Source: Paenibacillus sp. yr247 (lineage in GTDB: Bacteria; Bacillota; Bacilli; Paenibacillales; NBRC-103111). From it: a stretch of 64,000 bases of DNA. The stretch covers positions 310,001-374,000 of the forward strand of contig NZ_FNIF01000002.1 in the NCBI RefSeq assembly GCF_900103825.1, given 5' to 3'. The position numbers were made by a program, and so were the translations under genes. The notes under the pieces were generated by a model. The model saw nothing but the letters and a program-made list of their open reading frames with translations. It did not search any database and was not told the DNA's origin. Positions within the stretch are counted from its first letter, which is position 1. Every line of letters starts with the position of its first letter. Below, one piece after another: positions 9,381 through 17,077 of the stretch.

Positions 9381-10549
9381 TACAGGGAATCTCCTTCTAA
9401 TTCGGCTTGTGCCTTGCTAAGAGCGCTTGATAGATCAGCAATAAGGTCATCAATATGCTCGATGCCAACAGAGAAACGCAGAAGACGGTCATCCACACCG
9501 ATTTGTTGACGAATTTCAAGCGGAATATCCGCATGGGTTTGCACAGCCGGATAGGTCATGAGTGATTCAACACCGCCTAAGCTTTCTGCAAAAGCAATGA
9601 GCTGGATGTGACGCAGTATCGGCTCAATCAGTCTGGCATCTTTCACCTTAAAGGAGAATATGCCCGTGTTCCCAGTCGACTGTTTGTTCTGAATCGCATA
9701 ACCAGGGTGTGTTGAAAGCGACGGGTAAAAAACTTCATCAATTAACGGGTGTTCGAGCAAGAAGTTCGCAATCGCTGTTGCATTCTGCTCATGACGCTCC
9801 ATGCGAAGCGCGAGCGTTTTCATTCCTCTCATAAGGAGCCAACTGTCTTGGGGCCCAAGCACCGCTCCTATGGAGTTGTGAAGGAAAGCCATCTGCTCCG
9901 AGAGCTCTTTGCCCTTGGTCACAATAAGACCAGCAAGCACGTCATTATGTCCGCCAAGGTACTTCGTGGCGCTATGGACGACAATATCGGCTCCGAGTTC
10001 AATAGGGCGTTGAAGATATGGCGTTAATAAGGTGTTATCGACAATTGACACGATACCCTTCTTACGGGCCCATGTACACACTAGCTCGATGTCTGTAATC
10101 ATCATCAGCGGATTCGTCGGCGTCTCAATGACGAGTCCTTTCGTATTCGGCTGGTAAGCAGCTTCCAACCCGACTAAATCATTCGTATCTACATAAGTAG
10201 CAGTTACACCGAAACGCGACATAATTTTCTCGAGCAGACGGTACGTACCGCCATATAGATCTAAGGAAACAATTAGATGATCACCTTGGCTAAAGTAGGC
10301 AAAAATGGTTTGCAGCGCAGCCATCCCAGAGGAACAAGCAAAGCCCGCATCTCCCGATTCCAGTTGAGCAATGGCATCTTCAAGCACCTTACGTGTCGGA
10401 CTTTTGGTACGTGCATAGTCAAATCCTGTGCTTTGTCCAAGCTTCGGATGACGGAAAGCAGTAGCTTGGTAGACCGGGAAGCTTACAGCTCCTGTAACAG
10501 GTTCTTGAATAGAGCCAATTTGGGCAAGACGACTTTCGATTTTCAACAA
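9380..10549 (-). CDS. metI: Cystathionine gamma-synthase / O-acetylhomoserine thiolyase
   Basis: 389 residues of the Cys/Met PLP family, with PLP lysine in SATKYLGGHND, FDYARTKSPTR near the N-terminus and CSSGMAA. It joins O-acylhomoserine with cysteine (or sulfide) and is paralogous to the downstream metC. The start is one of two consecutive TTG codons, 8-11 nt after AGGAGG; no in-frame ATG fits. A gap of 32 nt follows metA. Paired with an acetyl-type MetA, its expected substrate is O-acetylhomoserine. Confidence 0.88.
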   Translation of the reverse strand: MLKIESRLAQIGSIQEPVTGAVSFPVYQATAFRHPKLGQSTGFDYARTKSPTRKVLEDAIAQLESGDAGFACSSGMAALQTIFAYFSQGDHLIVSLDLYGGTYRLLEKIMSRFGVTATYVDTNDLVGLEAAYQPNTKGLVIETPTNPLMMITDIELVCTWARKKGIVSIVDNTLLTPYLQRPIELGADIVVHSATKYLGGHNDVLAGLIVTKGKELSEQMAFLHNSIGAVLGPQDSWLLMRGMKTLALRMERHEQNATAIANFLLEHPLIDEVFYPSLSTHPGYAIQNKQSTGNTGIFSFKVKDARLIEPILRHIQLIAFAESLGGVESLMTYPAVQTHADIPLEIRQQIGVDDRLLRFSVGIEHIDDLIADLSSALSKAQAELEGDSL

Positions 10550-10581
10550 AGGGAGTTCCTCCTCATGGGTATGGTTTCGAA

Positions 10582-11526
10582 TTACAATTGCGAACTTGCC
10601 ATACTTTCGTTAATGTTAGCATTCAGTTCAAATGGCGTTTCTTGATACACATAGTAATTCAACCAATTGGAGAACAGCAGATTCGCATGAGCTCTCCAAG
10701 TATTATAAGGCTGTCTACTCGGATCATTATTTGGATAATAATTTTTGGGGATATCGATGGAAAGCCCTTTACCCACATCACGATCGTACTCCCATTTTAA
10801 TGAACAAGCATCATACTCCGAATGTCCTGTTACGAAAATATGCTTCCCATCTCGTGTAGCGGCGATGTAGACACCGGAATCTTCGGATTCCGATAAGATC
10901 TCCAAGTCCGGACATTGTTCAATGTCTTCTCGTCTAACGTCGGTATGACGTGATTGTGGAACATTGAATACTTCATCAAAGCCGCGCAGCAGCTTCGTAT
11001 TCGGCACCTCGACGGTGTGAGGAAATACACCAAAAATCTTATTATCCAGCGCAAATTTTCGCACACCGAAATGATGATACAAACCTGCTTGCGCTGCCCA
11101 GCAAATATGCAAGGTAGAAGTAACGTTTTGCTTGCTCCAGTTCAGGATTTGCGTCAATTCCTCCCAGTAAGTCACATCTTCAAATTCCATCTGTTCAACA
11201 GGAGCTCCCGTGATAATCATGCCGTCCAGCTTTTCATCTTTAATATCTTCAAACGTTTTATAGAACATTTCCAAATGCTCGACGGACGTATTCTTAGAAG
11301 TGTGGGTTTTCGGATGCAGAAGCACGAATTCCACCTGCAATGGCGTATTCCCGATTAAGCGCAGCAGCTGCGTCTCCGTCGTTTCTTTCGTTGGCATCAA
11401 ATTCAGTAAAGCAATTCGAAGTGGACGTATATCCTGGTGATACGCGACGGACTCATCCATGGTGAAGATGTTCTCTTGGTTTAAAATTTCTTTGGCTGGC
11501 AGGTTGTCAGGAATCTTGATCGGCAT
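10582..11526 (-). CDS. metA: Homoserine O-acetyltransferase (MetA family)
   Basis: 314 residues from ATG 11526 ([15 protein letters not shown]) behind GAAGGAG. A GTG 9 nt upstream overlaps that ribosome binding site and is rejected. The catalytic cysteine is Cys142 in [16 protein letters not shown], with the downstream His/Glu in the C-terminal half. Residue 111 is Glu ([12 protein letters not shown]). In the Bacillus cereus enzyme Glu at this site selects acetyl-CoA, whereas E. coli MetA has Gly and uses succinyl-CoA. The likely reaction is therefore homoserine plus acetyl-CoA. First committed step of methionine synthesis and first gene behind the SAM riboswitch. Confidence 0.93.
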   Translation of the reverse strand: MPIKIPDNLPAKEILNQENIFTMDESVAYHQDIRPLRIALLNLMPTKETTETQLLRLIGNTPLQVEFVLLHPKTHTSKNTSVEHLEMFYKTFEDIKDEKLDGMIITGAPVEQMEFEDVTYWEELTQILNWSKQNVTSTLHICWAAQAGLYHHFGVRKFALDNKIFGVFPHTVEVPNTKLLRGFDEVFNVPQSRHTDVRREDIEQCPDLEILSESEDSGVYIAATRDGKHIFVTGHSEYDACSLKWEYDRDVGKGLSIDIPKNYYPNNDPSRQPYNTWRAHANLLFSNWLNYYVYQETPFELNANINESMASSQL

Positions 11527-11574
11527 CCTGTTCACTCCTTCTCTACAAGTTTTATTTGGGTAATAAATGCAAAA

Positions 11575-11756
11575 ATGACCTTCTCTGGAATCAGAGAAAG
11601 GCCATGAAAAATCAAAGTCAATGTCCTTCTCTTATCTCCCAGATTCGCTATGATAAGCGTTTCCGCAAGAATTAGCACCGTGCATCCCTTTGACTTGCAA
11701 AGGTTTGTCGGTTGCCGGGTGTCATAGGGCTAGTCCCTCCACCTACTCTTGATAAG
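11575..11756 (-). promoter_or_regulatory. SAM-I (S-box) riboswitch of metA-metI-metC
   Basis: On the minus strand the leader begins CTTATCAAGAGTAGGTGGAG and contains GGGACTAGCCCTATGA then ACCCGGCAACC, the S-box core. It ends in a terminator hairpin (GGCCTTTCTCTG ... CAGAGAAGGTCA) with a T-run near 11570-11603. High SAM should promote termination and shut the operon. Confidence 0.95.
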
Positions 11757-11782
11757 AAAATGAAACGTATGCGATTAAAATC

Positions 11783-11810
11783 ATCATACTATAAATTCCA
11801 CTAAAGTCAA
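11783..11810 (-). promoter_or_regulatory. Promoter of the met operon
   Basis: TTGACT (11805-11810), 16-nt spacer, TATGAT (11783-11788) on the minus strand, about 25 nt upstream of the first S-box helix. Confidence 0.75.
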
Positions 11811-11849
11811 GACGTTTACGGTTTGATAAAAGACCTCGAAACAAAGAAA

Positions 11850-11879
11850 TTGCAATGGTTTGTCTCCTTATGATAAAAT
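11850..11879 (+). promoter_or_regulatory. Possible promoter of the 75-aa protein gene
   Basis: TTGCAA (11850-11855), 18-nt spacer, TAAAAT (11874-11879). A moderate match in the right place, 58 nt before the start. Confidence 0.4.
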
Positions 11880-11937
11880 TGATACGAAATGTATCTAGTA
11901 CGAACCACAAATTGAATAAACGGAAAAGAGGTCAATT

Positions 11938-12165
11938 ATGTCACCCCAAACGTCGGATAGCTTCTCCGCTTTTGCTTCATTAAACCGCTACTTCGCCCTG
12001 ATTGAAACCTCAAAACCAACAAAGCAACAAGCCGAGGATGCTGCCGCTCTTTTATGCCGAATCTATGGTGCAAAAAGTGAAGAAGAACTGCTGCAGCGCG
12101 GTGATCCTGAATTAATTGACATTTACAAAGAAATTAAAAGTAAGATCTTAAATGCCGCCATGTAA
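11938..12165 (+). CDS. Conserved-looking small protein of unknown function, 75 aa
   Basis: 75 residues, soluble and mostly helical (SFSAFASLNRYFALIETS, then KPTKQQAEDAAALLCRIYGA). I do not recognise the family. It is credible as a gene because it has a weak but placed ribosome binding site (GAAAAGAGG), an upstream promoter-like sequence, and an intrinsic terminator whose loop contains its stop codon. It is monocistronic, divergent from the met operon and upstream of corA. No function can be stated. Confidence 0.6.
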   Translation: MSPQTSDSFSAFASLNRYFALIETSKPTKQQAEDAAALLCRIYGAKSEEELLQRGDPELIDIYKEIKSKILNAAM

Positions 12166-12187
12166 TTTCATGGCGGTTATTTTTTTT
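12154..12187 (+). terminator. Terminator overlapping the 3' end of the 75-aa gene
   Basis: GCCGCCATG (12154-12162) pairs with CATGGCGGT (12169-12177), followed by a T-run. The TAA stop is in the loop. Confidence 0.85.
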
Positions 12188-12257
12188 ACACCGACCAAGC
12201 CTTTTCCCCATATTGTATCTAAACAGCGATTACCCGTGTTTCGTCAAACTTTTTGGC

Positions 12258-12286
12258 TTGAAACAGGGTATATGAAGGGTTATACT
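12258..12286 (+). promoter_or_regulatory. Promoter of corA
   Basis: TTGAAA (12258-12263), 17-nt spacer, TATACT (12281-12286). It predicts a transcript start near 12293 and a leader of about 180 nt before corA. Confidence 0.65.
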
Positions 12287-12329
12287 AGACAAGTATAATT
12301 TGACACGGACGAAAAAGGGGGGCATACGT

Positions 12330-12434
12330 TTGGACGGAGAACCGAGGAGTAGCACCTGCAAAAATAGCAAACAATTTCATAGTGTAGGAATGCAGTCGGT
12401 TATTCCTTCATCCGGAGCCTCGCTCAATCGATGA
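12330..12434 (+). CDS. Possible corA leader peptide, 34 aa
   Basis: An open frame of 34 codons starting with TTG at 12330, 7 nt after GGGGGG, and ending at TGA 12432-12434 inside the large leader hairpin. The product would begin MDGEPRSSTCKN and end SSGASLNR; it resembles no known protein. Whether it is translated is unproven. Its placement, ending within a strong hairpin just before the corA ribosome binding site, resembles known leader ORFs of Mg transporter genes. It could also be a chance frame. Confidence 0.35.
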   Translation: MDGEPRSSTCKNSKQFHSVGMQSVIPSSGASLNR

Positions 12435-12452
12435 ACGTAACCGACTGATTCC
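12386..12452 (+). promoter_or_regulatory. Large hairpin in the corA leader
   Basis: GGAATGCAGTCGGTTA (about 12387-12402) pairs with TAACCGACTGATTCC (about 12438-12452), a stem of roughly 15 bp with one bulge, and TTCATC/GATGAA extends it inward. No T-run follows; the corA ribosome binding site (AAGGGG) comes within 10 nt. It does not match the M-box, so it is likely a distinct translational or antitermination element, or structure of unknown purpose. Confidence 0.6.
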
Positions 12453-12471
12453 ATTCAAAGGGGTGGATCAG

Positions 12472-13407
12472 ATGAAAACACGGTTGGTTCAGAATGGCAT
12501 ATTTACGGTTGTTGATGACGTGTCCGTCGCACTTACACCTCCAGAAAAAGGCTTTTATTGGATTGATGCAGGGATAGAGGATTTAGAACTTCTTCAGCCT
12601 TTGTTCCATCTCCATGATTTGGCCGTGGAGGATTGTTTAAGTGAAGAAGAACAGCGTCCTAAGATTGAAATCTACGATTCACATTATTTCATCGTTATTA
12701 ATAGTATTCGATTCGACGATGAAGAGATTTTTCTTCGTGCACTAAATTTATTTCTTAGCAAACATGTCATTATTACGGTTACTAAGCAAAAAATTAATGA
12801 GCTTCGGGCTCTCAAACCATTTCTTTGGGAAGAGGAAGTTAACAGCGCCGATCGCTTTCTTTACCATCTAGTCGATCTTGTCGTCGATAATTATGTAGCG
12901 GTCGGTGACCGTATCGAGGCCAAGATTGAAAAGTTGGAAGAAGACATTCTGATGGCGACCAAGAAATCGCATTTGAATGAGATCATCGGGCTTCGTTCAG
13001 AGATTCTTTGGCTTAAAAAAGTACTTGTTCCTCAACGTGATGTGATTGGTACTCTTGGTAAAAAGGAACTGAGACTAATTGACCATCAACTGCAAAAATA
13101 TTTTGGTGACATTTATGAGAATGCCGTAAAAATTGTGGATACGTTCGATACGCTGCGAGATCTCATGGGCAACTTACGAGAAGCCTATCAGTCTAGCCTA
13201 GCAAACCGAGCCAATGATATTATGCGCGTTTTTACCGCATTAACAACCATATTCATGCCTTTAACGTTCATTACCGGTGTGTTCGGGATGAATTTCGATA
13301 ATATCCTCGGGCTTCGCGTGCCTCATGGGGATGAAATTGTATTGGCGTTCATGGGTGCTTTAGGCATCGCGATGTACGTGTTATTTCGTAAGAAAGAGTG
13401 GCTATAG
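12472..13407 (+). CDS. corA: CorA-family divalent cation (Mg2+/Co2+) transporter
   Basis: 311 residues from ATG 12472 (MKTRLVQNGIFTVV) behind AAGGGGTGG; a GTG 9 nt upstream falls inside this ribosome binding site. There is a large cytoplasmic N-terminal domain with long helices, then two C-terminal membrane segments. The CorA signature GMN sits in FGMNF at the end of the first segment (about residue 276). Homopentameric channels of this family carry Mg2+ or Co2+ inward. It is transcribed alone, from a promoter about 180 nt upstream through a structured leader. Confidence 0.92.
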   Translation: MKTRLVQNGIFTVVDDVSVALTPPEKGFYWIDAGIEDLELLQPLFHLHDLAVEDCLSEEEQRPKIEIYDSHYFIVINSIRFDDEEIFLRALNLFLSKHVIITVTKQKINELRALKPFLWEEEVNSADRFLYHLVDLVVDNYVAVGDRIEAKIEKLEEDILMATKKSHLNEIIGLRSEILWLKKVLVPQRDVIGTLGKKELRLIDHQLQKYFGDIYENAVKIVDTFDTLRDLMGNLREAYQSSLANRANDIMRVFTALTTIFMPLTFITGVFGMNFDNILGLRVPHGDEIVLAFMGALGIAMYVLFRKKEWL

Positions 13408-13425
13408 GTCTCCAATTCATCATTT

Positions 13426-13480
13426 GAAAAGGGTGGGGGCTTTTTGAAGCAGTGAGCTGCTTTCAAGGAGCCCTTTTTCC
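13426..13480. terminator. Bidirectional terminator between corA and tyrS
   Basis: AAAGGG...GGGCTTTTTGAAGCAG pairs with CTGCTTTCAAGGAGCCCTTT, with T-rich ends on both strands. The flanking genes converge. Confidence 0.8.
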
Positions 13481-13491
13481 TTTTCCCACAT

Positions 13492-14751
13492 TTAGCTCAG
13501 TTTGATTTTAACGAATTTCCGTTTTCCCACCTGAATGATATCACCATCCTGCAGGGCAATCTGTTCACGGATATCCGTAATCTTCTTCTCATTAATTTTC
13601 ACTGCACCTTGTTCCACACTTCGTCTTGCTTCACCATTGGAAACTTGCAGCTCTAGAGAAACAAGCAGCTTAATGATGGAGATGCATCCTTCTTCCAACC
13701 GGCCGATGCTGAGGTGAGTTTCTTCGATGTCATCCGGCAGAGCCCTCTTCTGAAACACGGCAGTGAAATGCTGCTCAGCCTCATTGGCCGCATGCACCCC
13801 GTGATACATTCGCACATATTCCTTAGCCAGTTTCATCTTCGCATCCCTTGGATGCACCGTGCCAGCTTCTAGCCCTTGTTTAAGCTTATGAAGTGATTCA
13901 TTTGAAATGGTTGTTGTTAACTCGTAGTATTTGGACATGAGCGAATCCGAAATCGACATCGTTTTACCGAAAATATCATTCGGATGCTCATCGATACCGA
14001 TGTAATTCCGTAAGCTTTTACTCATTTTCTGAACGCCATCCAGCCCTTCGAGCAGCGGCATGAGAATGGCCACTTGTCCCTCTTTCATCTCATAAGCTCC
14101 TTGGAGCGTTCGTCCCATCAAAATGTTGAAGGTCTGATCGGTTCCACCTAGCTCGATGTCAGTTTCGAGAGATACTGAATCGTAGCCTTGCATCAAAGGG
14201 TAGAAAAATTCATGAACATGAATGGGTAGATTCGCTGCGTATCTTTTAGCAAAATCGTCCCGTTCCAGCATGCGCGCAACCGTTACTTTACCTGCTAGCT
14301 TCAGAACATCATCGAATTTCAATGCGCCAAGCCATGTTGAATTGTAGTAAAAGGTGGTCTTGGTGAGATCTAATATTTTGGACAATTGCGTCTTATACGT
14401 TTGCGCATTATGCTGAACCTCCTCTTCTGACAGCTGCTTACGTGTTTCCTTCTTTCCGGTTGGATCACCGATACGCCCAGTGAAATCTCCAATAATGAGC
14501 TGAACCTCATGTCCCAAATCCTGAAATTGACGCAGCTTTTGCAAAACAACGGTGTGACCAATGTGAATATCTGGCGCGGATGGATCTAAGCCTAGCTTCA
14601 CTTTTAGCGGATTTCCTGTGGCAACAGCCTGGATAATTTTCTGCTTGAGTGCTTCCTCAGGCACGATTTCGGCAGCACCACGCCTTATGATATGCAGTTG
14701 GCGTTCCACTTCTTGCCGCTGACCGTCAGTTAACTGATTCAACGTCATCAT
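13492..14751 (-). CDS. tyrS: Tyrosyl-tRNA synthetase (TyrZ-type)
   Basis: 419 residues from ATG 14751 (or the adjacent ATG 14748) behind GAGGAGGG; longer starts would reach into the leader terminator. Class I core with HIGH in [20 protein letters not shown] (about residue 50) and KMSKS in [12 protein letters not shown], then a C-terminal S4 RNA-binding domain (about 355-415). The [12 protein letters not shown] and [13 protein letters not shown] blocks are typical of the second bacterial TyrRS group, represented by B. subtilis TyrZ. It charges tRNA-Tyr. Controlled by the T-box leader immediately upstream. Confidence 0.95.
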   Translation of the reverse strand: MMTLNQLTDGQRQEVERQLHIIRRGAAEIVPEEALKQKIIQAVATGNPLKVKLGLDPSAPDIHIGHTVVLQKLRQFQDLGHEVQLIIGDFTGRIGDPTGKKETRKQLSEEEVQHNAQTYKTQLSKILDLTKTTFYYNSTWLGALKFDDVLKLAGKVTVARMLERDDFAKRYAANLPIHVHEFFYPLMQGYDSVSLETDIELGGTDQTFNILMGRTLQGAYEMKEGQVAILMPLLEGLDGVQKMSKSLRNYIGIDEHPNDIFGKTMSISDSLMSKYYELTTTISNESLHKLKQGLEAGTVHPRDAKMKLAKEYVRMYHGVHAANEAEQHFTAVFQKRALPDDIEETHLSIGRLEEGCISIIKLLVSLELQVSNGEARRSVEQGAVKINEKKITDIREQIALQDGDIIQVGKRKFVKIKLS

Positions 14752-14767
14752 ACAATCCCTCCTCATC

Positions 14768-15084
14768 GTGATAAAAACAAAAAAGACAACCTCATCGTCC
14801 ACAAAGGGACGAGAAGATTGTCTCGCGGTACCACCCTAATTAAAGAGAAGGGTTCGCGGGTTCATTCGCAAAATTCTCTTTCACTTAGATATTTAACGAC
14901 AATTGAATGCCGGGTTTAAGCTACTGATGCTCTAATGAACATGTTCCCTTAACCAACTCAGAACTGTAATTCGGAGCCATGCTTGCTTCGGTTTGCACCC
15001 CACACCGACTCTCTGCAGCAGCGGCATTTCTCCTACTTCGGGCATTGCCCATGTTCGTCATCGCTTTGATTGATATTTAGATTA
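14768..15084 (-). promoter_or_regulatory. T-box leader of tyrS
   Basis: T-box core AGGGTGGTACCGCG at 14824-14837 on the minus strand, with a downstream terminator hairpin (GACAATCTTCTCGTCC ... GGACGATGAGGTTGTC) and T-run near 14770-14820. A TAC triplet in CCGAATTACAGTTCTG (about 14960-14975) is a plausible tyrosine specifier. Confidence 0.93.
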
Positions 15085-15090
15085 TTGATC

Positions 15091-15120
15091 ATTTAATCAC
15101 ATAATCCTAATCCCTGTCAA
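15091..15120 (-). promoter_or_regulatory. Promoter of tyrS
   Basis: TTGACA (15115-15120), 18-nt spacer, TTAAAT (15091-15096). The -35 lies two bases beyond the stop codon of the upstream HRDC gene. Confidence 0.6.
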
Positions 15121-15122
15121 CA

Positions 15123-16136
15123 CTAGCTTGCTGCTCGAGAAGCTAGACTCTCCTTCTCTCTGCGGAAACGCAAACGGAGCAAGCGCAGCCATTCATAGGC
15201 GCGGTCAAGCTCTTTGCCTTTGAGCTCCTCCGTGCCGATAATGCGCTGCAGCACCGGCTTCAGGTAGCGGTCGCCTTCGGATTCGAAGGCGTTCCACGCT
15301 TTAATTTGTTCTTCCTCCGTGACTGACGTAAGCTCCGCTTCCACGATCGGATCCATATCGTATCCATCTCTATCCAAATCTTCCACCCACAGCAGCAGTT
15401 CCCTGCGCGGCATCGTTAGAACAGCCTGAAGGTCCGCCAAGCTGCCTCCGCCTGCAACAATCTCAAGAAGCTTTCGCTTGCTGACCTCACGGTCAAGCTC
15501 CATGCGCAGCTTCTGTTCCTTCTGGGCAAGGAGCCATGCCTCAAACTTGGCGGTGTCGACACTTTTTGCGACCCAATCTAACGGAAAGCTGTTCGTCCGT
15601 GTACACTCAGCGGTGAGACCCAGCACATCAGCCGCGTACATCGTCGTCTTCTGCTCGCCAAAGCCAGGAATTTGCTGCAGTTCTTCCTTACTCCGGGGCA
15701 GAAACACAGAGATCATCCGCAGTACACGGTTCGTCGCGAGAATATATGGCGCTTTCCCTTCACGGGCAGCTTGTTCACGCCTCCAAGCACGGAGCGTTTC
15801 AAACACTTCCTCACTTGGGTTTTCTTCGCAGTAGTAAGTAAGCATCTGTGTCATTCTTGCTTTGCCTGATAATCCTTGCGCTGATTCCAAATCCGTACTA
15901 ACTAACGGACGGAAACCAGAGCGAACCTTGTCCCGCAGCCCCTGACGGAACGCACTCAACATCTCGTCCCAGCTCAGGCCTTGGTACCATTGAATCTGCT
16001 GTAGTTTGCCAACACTATCCGGCTCACTCCAAAAGACGTTCCAGATGCCTTGTTCTTCACCAATCGACACTTGAGCCGATGTAACGCGATGATCCCCCGC
16101 TTCTTTCTCCAATGTGTTTAGAAATACAATGTTCAT
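15123..16136 (-). CDS. HRDC-domain protein
   Basis: 337 residues from ATG 16136 behind GGAGGAGATGGC. The N-terminal about 90 residues are unassigned (MNIVFLNTLEKEAGDHRV). A compact helical HRDC-like domain follows at about 105-175 (FETLRAWRREQAAREGKAPY, LPRSKEELQQIPGFGEQKT), which in RecQ and RNase D contacts nucleic acid. The C-terminal half is helical and charged (SKRKLLEIVAGGGSLADLQA). No helicase or nuclease motifs are visible, so it is a stand-alone HRDC protein probably binding DNA or RNA. Monocistronic, divergent from the DUF3055-type gene, with a terminator-like hairpin in its own leader. Confidence 0.75.
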   Translation of the reverse strand: MNIVFLNTLEKEAGDHRVTSAQVSIGEEQGIWNVFWSEPDSVGKLQQIQWYQGLSWDEMLSAFRQGLRDKVRSGFRPLVSTDLESAQGLSGKARMTQMLTYYCEENPSEEVFETLRAWRREQAAREGKAPYILATNRVLRMISVFLPRSKEELQQIPGFGEQKTTMYAADVLGLTAECTRTNSFPLDWVAKSVDTAKFEAWLLAQKEQKLRMELDREVSKRKLLEIVAGGGSLADLQAVLTMPRRELLLWVEDLDRDGYDMDPIVEAELTSVTEEEQIKAWNAFESEGDRYLKPVLQRIIGTEELKGKELDRAYEWLRLLRLRFRREKESLASRAAS

Positions 16137-16178
16137 GCCATCTCCTCCAGACGGTAACCGAAAATAGTTTCAGAAAAA

Positions 16179-16220
16179 CGAAAAAGCACCCATTCAGCTT
16201 GTTAGCCGAAAAGGTGCTTC
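16179..16220 (-). promoter_or_regulatory. Terminator-like hairpin in the HRDC gene leader
   Basis: Read on the minus strand: AGCACC, an inner stem TTCGGCT/AGCTGAA, then GGTGCT followed by TTTTTCGTTTTT. It lies between the promoter at 16238-16266 and the start at 16136, so it can only act as a leader attenuator of that gene. Confidence 0.6.
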
Positions 16221-16237
16221 CTTTTTCTAATATCCAA

Positions 16238-16266
16238 ATCATACCATGTTTGTCAGATAGACGCAA
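16238..16266 (-). promoter_or_regulatory. Promoter of the HRDC gene
   Basis: TTGCGT (16261-16266), 17-nt spacer, TATGAT (16238-16243) on the minus strand. Confidence 0.6.
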
Positions 16267-16272
16267 GATATT

Positions 16273-16300
16273 TTGTTGACGAGCCTATTTCGGTTATAAT
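16273..16300 (+). promoter_or_regulatory. Promoter of the DUF3055-type gene
   Basis: TTGTTG (16273-16278), 16-nt spacer, perfect TATAAT (16295-16300), 35 nt before the ATG at 16335. Confidence 0.6.
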
Positions 16301-16334
16301 GAACTACATACTAGAAAGAGAATGGAGGGCCCTC

Positions 16335-16628
16335 ATGTCTGATTATGATTTTTTATACGACCATCAGGAAGAAACAACAACGCGTTTCGTTTGTTTCGTA
16401 GGCCATGCACTGCACCGCTTTGACCTGGCCATTATGACAACTACCCGTTATTTCGGTAAAAAGCTTGTTATTGATTTGCAATCAGGACGCAGCGCTGTTA
16501 TCGGTCCAGATGATCTGGCAGAAGAAGGATATCTGGAATATGTTTTTAAAATAAATGAGGAACAAGCACAAGAACTTAATGATTTCTTGTCTCAAATCAT
16601 CGGTTCCATTCATTTTACGGATATTTAA
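16335..16628 (+). CDS. DUF3055-type small cytoplasmic protein
   Basis: 97 residues from ATG 16335 (MSDYDFLYDHQEETTTRFV) behind GGAGGG; a start 36 nt upstream lies in the promoter -10. The pattern FLYDxxExTxTRF, then HRFDLAIMTTTRYFGKKLVI and LQSGRSAVIGPDDLAEEGYL matches the DUF3055 family of Bacilli, small mixed alpha/beta proteins of unknown function. First of two genes on this strand; 57 nt separate it from the next, which is probably co-transcribed. Confidence 0.75.
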   Translation: MSDYDFLYDHQEETTTRFVCFVGHALHRFDLAIMTTTRYFGKKLVIDLQSGRSAVIGPDDLAEEGYLEYVFKINEEQAQELNDFLSQIIGSIHFTDI

Positions 16629-16685
16629 TCAAGTCGCAGGGGACACTGGAAAAAGCATTAACAACCAGATGAGGAGGCTCTTTCC

Positions 16686-17003
16686 ATGAGTAGTGAATCC
16701 CCGAATAACGAGAATATACACAAAAAAGGCTTTATTCCTGAAGACCGAGACGCGTACACCGATTTGGAGACGGTCGAGTCCCAGCGCAATGACTTAATTC
16801 CGGAGGAATTTCCAGAGGGTCCTTATGGCACAAGCCTAAATACAGAATCATTAGGAAAGAGTTCACCATGGCGGGAGGATCAGCGCCCGCCTAATCCATT
16901 CTCTTACGAGAATCGGGAGCTGCATGAAGGTATTAAGCGAGACTATCCGGGTGAAGACGATTATCAGAACGAACCTACGAATGAAGAAAACGCGTCTAAA
17001 TGA
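16686..17003 (+). CDS. Hydrophilic, probably disordered protein, 105 aa
   Basis: 105 residues starting at ATG 16686 behind GAGGAGG. Very rich in Glu, Asp, Asn and Pro with almost no hydrophobic stretches (HKKGFIPEDRDAYTDLETVE, PWREDQRPPNPFSYENREL). No domain recognised, and probably intrinsically disordered. Such proteins in spore formers are sometimes coat- or core-associated, but nothing here proves it. Followed by a strong terminator shared with convergent uxaE. Confidence 0.65.
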   Translation: MSSESPNNENIHKKGFIPEDRDAYTDLETVESQRNDLIPEEFPEGPYGTSLNTESLGKSSPWREDQRPPNPFSYENRELHEGIKRDYPGEDDYQNEPTNEENASK

Positions 17004-17035
17004 AAACCATGGATACATCTCTTATTAGCTGCCTA

Positions 17036-17077
17036 ACAAAAAGCCGACCTCCTTAATCTGGAGGTCGGCTCTATTAT
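17036..17077. terminator. Bidirectional terminator before uxaE
   Basis: AGCCGACCTCC (17042-17052) pairs with GGAGGTCGGCT (17060-17070), an 11-bp perfect stem with A/T runs on both sides. Confidence 0.85.

Noticed and set aside
12300-12471. M-box riboswitch in front of corA
   Set aside because: Expected from gene function, but none of the conserved M-box blocks could be matched; the leader has a different hairpin.
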